Positions 9,752 to 17,829 of a DNA stretch of 64,000 bases are shown here, piece after piece. Every line of letters starts with the position of its first letter. Within the stretch, counting starts at the first letter, position 1. A model generated the notes under the pieces. That model was not told the origin of the DNA and did not search any database. It saw only the letters and a list, made by a program, of their open reading frames with translations. Both the position numbers and the translations under genes were made by a program. Origin of the DNA: Caldisericia bacterium (GTDB lineage: Bacteria; Caldisericota; Caldisericia; JAAYUI01); NCBI GenBank assembly GCA_017999835.1, contig JAGNLA010000002.1, forward strand, positions 124,001 to 188,000, read 5' to 3'.

Positions 9752-10861
9752 TTACTTGCCTTTTTTTGGTCTGGCTATGATGATTGCTGGCAATTGCCGG
9801 CAATTTTCTTCTTTTTTCTGACCGTCAAAGTACAGGAACGTCGAGCATCCTCCATCAAGATTGAACGCATGTCTGGCGCCAAGCGCAACCATTACCGGGC
9901 CTTCCTCTTTGATCGAAATAGCATCAGTAAACGCTACAAAAAAAGCCTTACCCTTGCCATCGATACCAAACGCTGAGCGCTGAGCGCTATAGCTTAAAGC
10001 ATCGGGGTTGTACGACTTGTCCTCAGTCAGATTCCAGTAAGCCTTCCCATCTTTTACAACGGTTGGTGAGCCTCCAAAGATTATCTTGCTTTCTTTCCAC
10101 TGGGAAAGGTTTACGTTGTTGCCAGGCTCAGCCTTCCAGAAAAGATTTATATGCAGGCCTTTCCTGATGTAACCTTTTGGCCATCTTGTTTTACTGCATC
10201 TGTCACGGTTTGCACCGGTGTACATGAGTACCACGCCGTTTTTCGGGATTGCCACTGGACCTGTCGTTACATTGGTCACAACACCTTTTTCGATGACCAC
10301 GCACGTGGAGGCGTAGGTGTTTGGAACCTTTGAGCCCCATTCTGACGTGTAATAGGTTGTTGAACTTGCCGATGGTGGTTGGTTGATACCGCTAACGAAA
10401 ACATCCATCAAAGATGCCGGGAGCAGACTTTCCTTGACTCTCCCCTGAATCTTGAATCGGAGTCTGCCCCAGAGCCACTTTCCATCCCTGGTGACACAGA
10501 AGTTCGAACCACCGTTATAAATCCTTACTGCTTTCCCGTTAACTATATAGTGACTGTCAAACAGATAGTTGCTCCAACCGCCTGATTCATTGTGATAGGG
10601 GCCAGTCATGGCGCAGATTGCACCCTCATATCTGGCTATCTTCTCCGGGTCATCCCTTGTGAAGAGTTTCTGCTTGGCAAGACCAAGGGTTATCTCGACA
10701 GGAGCCTTTGTTCCATCAACGACACAATACTTCACGTTGTAGGTTTTCCCATTAACTTTGACTTGTTTTGATTGAAAAACATAGTTCTCAGGAGCCTTTG
10801 CAAAAGTCAAACCAGAAAAAAGTGTCATCACAACTGCGGTGACGGCAATAATGCGTTTCAT
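9752..10861 (-). CDS. Secreted phosphodiester glycosidase (NAGPA-like) family protein
   Basis: 369 residues with a signal peptide (MKRIIAVTAV to TFAKA). The C-terminal half carries hallmarks of the NAGPA / phosphodiester glycosidase domain (PF09992): RSAFGID, then ALGARHAFNLDGG and a closing R.LPAIIIARP. Known members remove GlcNAc or other sugars from phosphodiester-linked glycoconjugates, and bacterial ones are linked to cell-envelope polymers. AGGAGG lies 9 nt before the ATG. It is the third gene of a minus-strand operon behind the PKD and PEGA genes, only 25 nt after the PKD gene, which points to an envelope role. Confidence 0.85.
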   Translation of the reverse strand: MKRIIAVTAVVMTLFSGLTFAKAPENYVFQSKQVKVNGKTYNVKYCVVDGTKAPVEITLGLAKQKLFTRDDPEKIARYEGAICAMTGPYHNESGGWSNYLFDSHYIVNGKAVRIYNGGSNFCVTRDGKWLWGRLRFKIQGRVKESLLPASLMDVFVSGINQPPSASSTTYYTSEWGSKVPNTYASTCVVIEKGVVTNVTTGPVAIPKNGVVLMYTGANRDRCSKTRWPKGYIRKGLHINLFWKAEPGNNVNLSQWKESKIIFGGSPTVVKDGKAYWNLTEDKSYNPDALSYSAQRSAFGIDGKGKAFFVAFTDAISIKEEGPVMVALGARHAFNLDGGCSTFLYFDGQKKEENCRQLPAIIIARPKKGK

Positions 10862-10886
10862 GTCGCGGAAACCTCCTAATTAATAT

Positions 10887-13307
10887 CTATCGTTTTGATA
10901 TTTTTATGACGCTTGTGACGGGCATGCCATCGATATCTGCTTGAAAGAACACCTCAAGATTCTGGTTGCGTGGTTTTGCAACCATAAACGAGGCCAATCC
11001 TTCGTGAGTAGTTCTTATCGAAATCGGAGGAAAGCCCAGCTCAGCCTGCATTGCCTTTGAATCGCCAATTGAGTATGAAATGTCGACCCACTTGCCGGCT
11101 ACAGCATTCCCGGCAGAATCCAGCAGTGTCAGTTTAATTGTTGATATGGGTGTACCATCATCTTCAAGCGTGGTTTTAAGGATCGGATGCTGCTTTGGAG
11201 GAGGTGGGATGGAGAGCGTGACCGAACGGGCCAAACCTGAAGTGAGTGTCGACACCGTTACCCTGACATCTTCGATGATCAGGTCTTTAAGTGCTGCTGC
11301 CAGATCGAGTTCAACCCACGCGCATCCGGTACGATTTGTCCTTGTATTCTTTGGAAGATCCAGGAATACATTCCTGTCAGGCACCCAGCCGATCGCTCTA
11401 CCCATTTCATAATCGATTCGTAATCTTTGGCCTGAAACAGGTTTGCCTGACTTGTCAAGAACCGATGTACTGAGAATTATGTTGCCATCTGCCGAGATAC
11501 CCCAGGCAGCTTTCATGCTTATCTGTTCAGCGCAAGGGTCAAACTGACAGCTATCCGAGATCTTGGTTCCCGAAACCACCATCTGGCAGTCCACAGTCAA
11601 CAGATACCTACCAGCACAGGCTTTGTCTGCTTTGACAGGCAATCTGTATGGAATAAGCGAAACAAAGATTTCCTCCGGTGCAGATGCGATAACTTTGCCC
11701 ACCGGCACAGACTGCTGGAGGATTCTGTCCCAAAGATGCCAAGACAGGTTCATGTTGCCAGTAACGGAGATATTTGATGTTACCAATATTTCTGGGGTGT
11801 CTCCAGAGGCCACGGGTTTAAGCCTTATGTCGGGCAGATTTGCTGGAAACTGGAGGTTTTTCTGGGTTGTTACAGTTACATATTCAAAGTCAGCCCGGAT
11901 AAGTGGCTTGAGGAGAACCTGCTCCTCTCTGATCAGCATCATGGCATTGCCGGTTGAGGTTTGGAGAACTTCGTTTATGGCACCATCATCTGTTGAAACA
12001 GAAATTACCGATTTTCTGGTCACCAGTCGATTTGTCTGGTCGACAAGCGAAATATTCAACCACTTCTGACCATGATTTGCAGCCGTTTCAACGGCTATGG
12101 ATGGTGTCCAAACTGATGTAACAATATTTGTGCTGATATAGGGGCTAACATTGATGACAGGCTCTTGCATATCAAAACCAAATGATCGGTCGGCTGCAAC
12201 AAGCAGATATTGTCCAACAGCCATGGTTAATCCTGTCTCAATGGTTTCAGTTCCAAGGGTTGCCTCAAAGGCAACTTGATGTGAAGGCAACGGGCCAAGC
12301 AGGTTTATGGTTTTCCCGGCAGCGCCTTTTATTGTCAAAGTCGCTCCACCCCTTGCTTCGCCTTCAACAACAATCTTCCAGGCTGGGATTGGAAAATTTT
12401 CTCCGCTGCCCTGATCATCCAGGGGTGTTGCAAAAACACTAAATTCCCCGGATCTGACGTATTTATGTCTGAATGTACAGGTTGCCTGAGCGCCAGAGCA
12501 GTCAACATTCTGGCTGGTGCCGTCACCGAAATCTATCCTGCAACCTGAAAGTCGCCCTTCAGGGTCAGTCAGATTCGTCTCGAAAATAACTTCCTGGTCG
12601 ATGTTTGCTTTCTCGGGCCATGTGCCTGAAACCTGACCAATTGGAAGCTTGTTATCTATAACGGTTACCTTTGATGTGACAGGTTTTGAGATTGTGTTTC
12701 TGTCGTCAGTAACAATAAAATTGACAAGGTATGCTCCGGATTTCTCATATGCATGGGTTATCTTCGAAGTGTCACCAATATCTTCATAAGTTTTGCCATC
12801 GCCCATGTCCCACAGACATTTGACAACCTTGCCGTCTACGTCGGTGCCATGACCAACAAACGTCATGGTCTGGCCGGTTCTCCCGGGGAGCGGAAAAATC
12901 TGGTCGACAAAAGATGTTGGCTCAGCGTTGAGGTCTCTGGCTGCTATCTGCACCATAGCCTCGAGGCTTATAATGCTGCCGGAATCATTGATGGTTGCTT
13001 TTGCAAGAACATATCCCATGCCGGATTCCTGTGGGATGAAGACCGTTGAAGCTTCACCAGATTTGTCAGTGAGTATCATTTGGCTCTTCAATTGACCTGT
13101 TATCCCCTGCAGACCAAGGAATATCTGGACATTGGCGACAGGCACTGATTCTCTTGTTACCTTAAGCGATATCAACGATGTCGCCCTGATATCGACGGTC
13201 TGTGGTGATGCACCCATGCTTATGCTGTACCCGGCAGCGTTGACCGTTGCTGGAAAAACCGTAAACAGCATGGATATAATCAATATTGCATTGCGCAGGA
13301 AAACCAT
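10887..13307 (-). CDS. Secreted protein with bacterial Ig-like and PKD domains
   Basis: About 806 residues. A signal peptide ends near ATVNA. Residues 28-125 look like a Big_1/invasin-type Ig domain (VANVQIFLGLQG, then DKSGEAS). Two PKD-type domains follow: CLWDMGDGKTYED with ITHAYEKSGAYLV, then CRIDFGDGTSQN with FRHKYVRSGEFSV. The remaining 450 residues are beta-rich and unassigned, with Big_1-like repeats near the end (LDKSGKPVSGQRL, LLDSAGNAVAGKW). The ATG at 13307 follows an in-frame TTG at 13310 and has little SD; it lies 46 nt behind the PEGA gene and is probably translationally coupled. Likely a surface adhesin or structural protein. Confidence 0.8.
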   Translation of the reverse strand: MVFLRNAILIISMLFTVFPATVNAAGYSISMGASPQTVDIRATSLISLKVTRESVPVANVQIFLGLQGITGQLKSQMILTDKSGEASTVFIPQESGMGYVLAKATINDSGSIISLEAMVQIAARDLNAEPTSFVDQIFPLPGRTGQTMTFVGHGTDVDGKVVKCLWDMGDGKTYEDIGDTSKITHAYEKSGAYLVNFIVTDDRNTISKPVTSKVTVIDNKLPIGQVSGTWPEKANIDQEVIFETNLTDPEGRLSGCRIDFGDGTSQNVDCSGAQATCTFRHKYVRSGEFSVFATPLDDQGSGENFPIPAWKIVVEGEARGGATLTIKGAAGKTINLLGPLPSHQVAFEATLGTETIETGLTMAVGQYLLVAADRSFGFDMQEPVINVSPYISTNIVTSVWTPSIAVETAANHGQKWLNISLVDQTNRLVTRKSVISVSTDDGAINEVLQTSTGNAMMLIREEQVLLKPLIRADFEYVTVTTQKNLQFPANLPDIRLKPVASGDTPEILVTSNISVTGNMNLSWHLWDRILQQSVPVGKVIASAPEEIFVSLIPYRLPVKADKACAGRYLLTVDCQMVVSGTKISDSCQFDPCAEQISMKAAWGISADGNIILSTSVLDKSGKPVSGQRLRIDYEMGRAIGWVPDRNVFLDLPKNTRTNRTGCAWVELDLAAALKDLIIEDVRVTVSTLTSGLARSVTLSIPPPPKQHPILKTTLEDDGTPISTIKLTLLDSAGNAVAGKWVDISYSIGDSKAMQAELGFPPISIRTTHEGLASFMVAKPRNQNLEVFFQADIDGMPVTSVIKISKR

Positions 13308-13353
13308 CAAAGTCTATTTTACGCCTGGCAACTCTCTTTTGCAAACGCAAAGG

Positions 13354-14610
13354 TTATCTTTCAACCATGTCAACAAGCTTGGGATTGTCAAAAAGAGTAT
13401 CAGCCACAACGGTGAATTCGAGCTTCAGGCCACCATAAAGTCTGAAGGTTGCAGCCGAAAAGTTTTTCGACACATCAATGATAATATCGGAAAACTCTTC
13501 AACCTGGGTCGGTTTTATCGGTATCTGGAGCTTCCAGTCTATTGAACCGGCAATAATGGCTTCATGCCAAAAGCCGGCATTTTCTATTCTGAACCTTCTA
13601 CGCGCGACAGCGTCGTAGATAACGTAGAATACCATTCCAGTTGAATTCTTCGACCTGACTGCAAAGAACCTGTCATCCAACCACGCTGCCCCTGAAACAT
13701 CGGAATAGTCAGTCTTCATGTCCAGGATGTCAACTTCCATGCCTTCGCCTTTTTTTGAAATGATGGCTAGCTTGTTATCACGTTTCTCTGCCCATAGCGT
13801 GTAATACTTCGATGGTGATGCAATCTCGCCAGTCTTGTACTCAAGGCTTGAAACCCATTTGCCTGAAGGTTTGCTGTATTCTTGCCTTTTTTCCATTTCC
13901 ATATAAGCGAAGAAAGAACCGCTTCCGGTAAGAATTCTTGGAGCAAACCCTTCTTTTCTGAAAACAAACAGGTGTTCGGATGCCATCTTAAAGAGTTCGG
14001 CGTTTGTTGTCTCAAATGGGGTGAGTCCAAGCATACTGCTTTTATCGGTTATTTTACCATCTTTTATGTTGTAGTTGTCAACCGCAACGCCCTTTGGCTG
14101 ACTGCTAAAGGTGCAAATTGTACTCGGGAAATATTTTACCGTTGGCTTGAGCGTTTTCATTCTGTATGAACTGCCAGTAACAACAAACTCGTCAGTCAGA
14201 TCCTGGTGATACTCATGTCTGACCACAAAAGTTAGTTTTCCTGCCGTTCTCTCGATAACCAGCGGTGTCCTCCCGATCAGTCTGCCATCTTCCCAAACCT
14301 CGGAGCCTTCAGGCATATAACTGAGCTTTATCTGGTAAAGCTGGTCGAGACGGATTAAAGCGTAACCAGCAACCAGATCTCTGGGGTCAACGGTTTTGCT
14401 GTGGTATCCTGATTTGGAAATTGTTATTGTTGCGCCTGGTGGAAGCTCTATCTCGACAGGTGTTTGCCCATGCAGTTTGCCCATAACATAAACGTCCGCT
14501 TCCGGAGGCAGCGAGTCAATGTAACACATCTGTCCAAGTGGCTGTTTTGGCAGGCAGGCGGACAAAAGCACTACCAGAATTAATGAAGTCAGGATTCGCT
14601 TCATGAGCAA
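13354..14610 (-). CDS. PEGA-domain lipoprotein
   Basis: 418 residues with a lipobox (LLSAC). Three PEGA-like units are visible in the first 230 residues, each with the Y/V-x-G-x-x-x-G-x-TP pattern (VMGKLHGQTPVEI, WEDGRLIGRTPLVI, MLGLTPFET). PEGA domains are surface domains, often next to S-layer or peptidoglycan proteins. The rest (about 240-418) is unassigned. TTG 14610 has AGGA 7 nt upstream; ATG 14604 is the alternative. First gene of a three-gene envelope operon running to 9752. Confidence 0.8.
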   Translation of the reverse strand: MLMKRILTSLILVVLLSACLPKQPLGQMCYIDSLPPEADVYVMGKLHGQTPVEIELPPGATITISKSGYHSKTVDPRDLVAGYALIRLDQLYQIKLSYMPEGSEVWEDGRLIGRTPLVIERTAGKLTFVVRHEYHQDLTDEFVVTGSSYRMKTLKPTVKYFPSTICTFSSQPKGVAVDNYNIKDGKITDKSSMLGLTPFETTNAELFKMASEHLFVFRKEGFAPRILTGSGSFFAYMEMEKRQEYSKPSGKWVSSLEYKTGEIASPSKYYTLWAEKRDNKLAIISKKGEGMEVDILDMKTDYSDVSGAAWLDDRFFAVRSKNSTGMVFYVIYDAVARRRFRIENAGFWHEAIIAGSIDWKLQIPIKPTQVEEFSDIIIDVSKNFSAATFRLYGGLKLEFTVVADTLFDNPKLVDMVER

Positions 14611-14747
14611 ATCATAATCCTGCGTGCATCAAGATGCAATAAATTCGCTTTGCAAGTTCACCCCATTTTCAAAATCAATGAAAAACCGACTGAACCTGCA
14701 AAAGTATTTTAAAATATTGATTTGAGTGAGATTGCATGTTCCACCTG

Positions 14748-14775
14748 CTGACAAAACGCATCAAATTGGTAAAAT
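14748..14775 (+). promoter_or_regulatory. Promoter of the GerMN / M14 peptidase operon
   Basis: CTGACA (14748-14753), 16-bp spacer, TAAAAT (14770-14775), followed by AAGGG 6 nt before the ATG at 14792. The 14611-14791 gap is the divergent control region of two envelope operons. Confidence 0.5.
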
Positions 14776-14791
14776 ATAAGAAGGGTACCAA

Positions 14792-16198
14792 ATGACAGTA
14801 GTCAAAAAAAAGAAAAAACACGGCAAGAAAAAAAACAAACTCGGGAGAGTGCTGTTTCGGTTAATACTTCTGCTTGGTCTTCTTGCGTTAATTATTTTCC
14901 TGGCTGTAAAGGCTTTCAGCTGGTTGTCAGGCGTTGTCACCGGCAACCAGGAACCAGTGACGGTCTATTACTATGACGACATCATCGGCACACTCGTGCC
15001 ATTCGAACACAAAGTTGATGCCAGCGACGGGCTGCCTCAGGCCATTGTACGTGAAATCTGTGCCGGACCTGCTGCAACAGATCATGCCGTCAGGACGGTT
15101 GCCAAAGGCACCAAGCTATTGTCACTGGAAATTGTCGACAAGACAGCTGTGGTCAATCTTTCAGGCGAAGCCCAGACTCCGGTTCCACCGTGTCCAGAAG
15201 ACATGAGCCTGCTCTCGATAACAAACTCCCTGTGCGGAGTTGACGGCATTGAATCAGTAAGATACCAGATTGATGCGGTAACACCAGCAATCTATTGGAT
15301 CGAAACAGCACTCAATCAGGAATTCAGAAAACAGGACTTAAAAATCCCGGCAGTGGAACATTTCTCCGTTTATTTTCCTGAAAAACGAGACAGATACGTC
15401 GCCCGCGAGGAAGTGACGGTTAAAAAAACCGATCTCGTAAAGGACAAAGCTAGACTCGTGCTTCAAAGGTTCATCCAGGGGCCAAAGCTTCAGGCATTGA
15501 AAGGCCCTTTATCAAAAGAAACAAAAATCCTTGGCCTGACCTTTGCCGGCAGCAAGCTGACGATAAACCTGTCATCTGCAGGACTCAACCTCAACACCGA
15601 CGCAAAAGGCGAGCTGTTGTTTGCGCAATCGATCGTGTGGACTCTCACAGATATTAAAAACGTCAGGATCGTTCAGTTTCTTGTCGATGGCAAGCCAGCA
15701 TCGTCAATTGGTGGGCACATCTCATTTTCAGACGAATTCACAAGGCTTGACCAGAGATTGATTGAAAACCCAGAGGAATCCGTCGGCAGCACGTCCATTA
15801 TAAACCTGGCAGCCGACCTTGGTGACGGCATCTACGTCATTGTGCCAAGGATAAGGTTCCTTACCGGCCCAGCTTTTGAACGCGAGCCTCTGGACAAGCT
15901 GTTTGCTGGCCCAAGCCCAACGGAAAAAGAACTGGAGATCATTTCCTGCATCCCAATTGACACAGAGCTCAAAGATATCAAGTTCAGCGATGGCCAAATC
16001 AATGTTTATCTCTCAGCCGAAGCCACAAAAACCCCAAACAAGGCCATTGAAGAAGCTTTCATTGAGCAAATAGTCAGAACCGCAACAGAGACCGATGAGA
16101 ACAGGCTTTCCAGAGTTACCTTTTTCATAGACGGCGAAGCCAGGGAGAGCCTGCCAAATGGCACTCCCATCAGCAAAAGAGCGCGGCAGGTGCAATGA
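14792..16198 (+). CDS. Membrane-anchored triple GerMN-domain protein
   Basis: 468 residues. A strongly Lys-rich cytoplasmic start (KKKKKHGKKKN) precedes a single membrane segment at about 22-45. Three GerMN-type (PF10646) units follow, near 55-165, 190-305 and 340-455, each with a GP-type start (ICAGPAATD, FIQGPKLQA, LFAGPSPTE), a VNLSGEA / INLSSAGL / VYLSAEA strand and a VTFFIDG-type strand. GerMN domains are found in germination and peptidoglycan-associated proteins; three copies on one anchor are less usual. The stop overlaps the next gene by ATGA. Confidence 0.85.
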   Translation: MTVVKKKKKHGKKKNKLGRVLFRLILLLGLLALIIFLAVKAFSWLSGVVTGNQEPVTVYYYDDIIGTLVPFEHKVDASDGLPQAIVREICAGPAATDHAVRTVAKGTKLLSLEIVDKTAVVNLSGEAQTPVPPCPEDMSLLSITNSLCGVDGIESVRYQIDAVTPAIYWIETALNQEFRKQDLKIPAVEHFSVYFPEKRDRYVAREEVTVKKTDLVKDKARLVLQRFIQGPKLQALKGPLSKETKILGLTFAGSKLTINLSSAGLNLNTDAKGELLFAQSIVWTLTDIKNVRIVQFLVDGKPASSIGGHISFSDEFTRLDQRLIENPEESVGSTSIINLAADLGDGIYVIVPRIRFLTGPAFEREPLDKLFAGPSPTEKELEIISCIPIDTELKDIKFSDGQINVYLSAEATKTPNKAIEEAFIEQIVRTATETDENRLSRVTFFIDGEARESLPNGTPISKRARQVQ

Positions 16199-17766
16199 AA
16201 AAAATCCTGGCTGTCTCTTTGATATTCATGACACTCTTGTGTGGTTGGCAGCCAGAAACCCAATACCTGGTTGTTGTCGACAAACCCGCTGGTGAAGTGG
16301 TGCAAGTCATTGACGGCAAATATCACTGCATTGTCAGGGCATCGCAAATACCAGACGGAGCAACCATTAAATCAGCTCTGCCAACCTTTCAGGCTCTGGG
16401 CCAATTCCATGACTACGCAAAGGTAGGCAAGGAGCTTCGGGAACTTGAGGTAAAATATCCAGGAAGATGCTCTGTATACGACATTGGTGACTCCATCGAA
16501 GGCAGAGACATCCTCGCTATAAGATTTCAACCATTAAAACCTGCTCCGGCCATACTTTTTGTGGGTGAACATCATGCCAGGGAATGGATGAGCGTTGAAG
16601 TACCAATGGCTCTGGCAAAGCTTTTTGCCGAGAATCCAGAAAAAGACCAAAGAATTGAACAATGGCTTTCTCAATATGACATCTGGATCGTCCCAATGCT
16701 CAACCCCGACGGTCACCAGTACAGCATCGACAAGGACAGACTGTGGAGAAAAAACAGGAGACCCCTTGTTGCCGCTTTCGGCGTTGATCTCAACAGAAAC
16801 TACGCTTACAAATGGAGCAACATGGGCGCCTCTGGCAACTTCGAGTCTGATATCTACCAGGGAGCAGATGAATTCTCGGAGCCCGAGACTCAGGCGATTC
16901 GAAATCTTGCCGACAACATCCCTGTCTTTGGTGCAATAACCTTTCACACTTATGGCAATATGATCATCCATTCCTGGAATTACGGTTATGAAAAAGCTCC
17001 GTATTTTGAAAAACTCAGAAATATCGGTCTTGCCATGGCAAAACTCTCAGGCCCAAACAATGATTCAGAAAGCAAAAAAACAGACTATCTTTACGAGGTA
17101 ATGGAAGGTTCGAAACTCTATCCTGCCTCGGGCGACATGTGCGACTACCTCTACTCTACGTGGGGAGCACCAACATATACTTACGAAATGACTCGCTCGG
17201 CTGGTGGATTTGTCAACGATGAAAGCGAAATCCAACCAACAGTTGACCTTGTTGTTCCAATGGCTCTTGAGTTCTTTGACGCCCTGCCAAAAGAGTTTTG
17301 CATGGTCTACGGCAAAGCTACCGATGGCAACGGCAACCCTGTAGCAACTGATCTTTTCTACAAAAACATCGAGTTTGCAATCAAGACAGACCCACAGACC
17401 GGAAGGTTTCATCATGTTCTCCCCAAAGGGCAAGGTTTTATCCGCTACAAAGTCAATGGCAAGGATACGATTTTGAAGGTGGATTTCCAAAAGGACACCA
17501 ACATTTTGAACCTGATTGTAGGTAAATCCGACGTCTTTGACCTTTCAGGCGACGTTGTCGACAGCTCTGGCCAACCTTTCAAAGCAATCGTTTCTCTGTA
17601 CGACCAGAAAAACACCGAAATCGCATTATTTAAAAACGTCTCTCATTTCTCGTTCAAAAGCGTCCCAAGCGGCAGCTATATCCTAAAGGTGTTAGGCATT
17701 GACCAAGTCAGGGAATACCAGATAACACTCTCCCGCAACCTTTCCATCACGGTCACAGCAAATTAA
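16195..17766 (+). CDS. Secreted M14 zinc carboxypeptidase
   Basis: 523 residues with a short signal peptide. The M14 catalytic set is complete: zinc ligands H127 and E130 (GEHHAREW), NPDG, VDLNRNY (197-203), zinc ligand H251 (TFHTYGN) and catalytic E331 (TYTYEM). Residues from about 385 form two small beta domains of the carboxypeptidase-regulatory type. The enzyme would trim C-terminal residues of peptides outside the cell, either as food or from wall peptides. Translationally coupled to the GerMN gene (ATGA overlap). Confidence 0.92.
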   Translation: MKKILAVSLIFMTLLCGWQPETQYLVVVDKPAGEVVQVIDGKYHCIVRASQIPDGATIKSALPTFQALGQFHDYAKVGKELRELEVKYPGRCSVYDIGDSIEGRDILAIRFQPLKPAPAILFVGEHHAREWMSVEVPMALAKLFAENPEKDQRIEQWLSQYDIWIVPMLNPDGHQYSIDKDRLWRKNRRPLVAAFGVDLNRNYAYKWSNMGASGNFESDIYQGADEFSEPETQAIRNLADNIPVFGAITFHTYGNMIIHSWNYGYEKAPYFEKLRNIGLAMAKLSGPNNDSESKKTDYLYEVMEGSKLYPASGDMCDYLYSTWGAPTYTYEMTRSAGGFVNDESEIQPTVDLVVPMALEFFDALPKEFCMVYGKATDGNGNPVATDLFYKNIEFAIKTDPQTGRFHHVLPKGQGFIRYKVNGKDTILKVDFQKDTNILNLIVGKSDVFDLSGDVVDSSGQPFKAIVSLYDQKNTEIALFKNVSHFSFKSVPSGSYILKVLGIDQVREYQITLSRNLSITVTAN

Positions 17767-17829
17767 ACAATCAACACAATAAAACCTTTTGCAAACCACT
17801 GGAGTATTCTTTTTAAAAGGAGGCAATCC

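Noticed and set aside
10887-14030. Long open frames opposite the PKD and PEGA genes
   Set aside because: They have no SD, no family features and lie fully antisense to well-supported genes; they are coding shadows.
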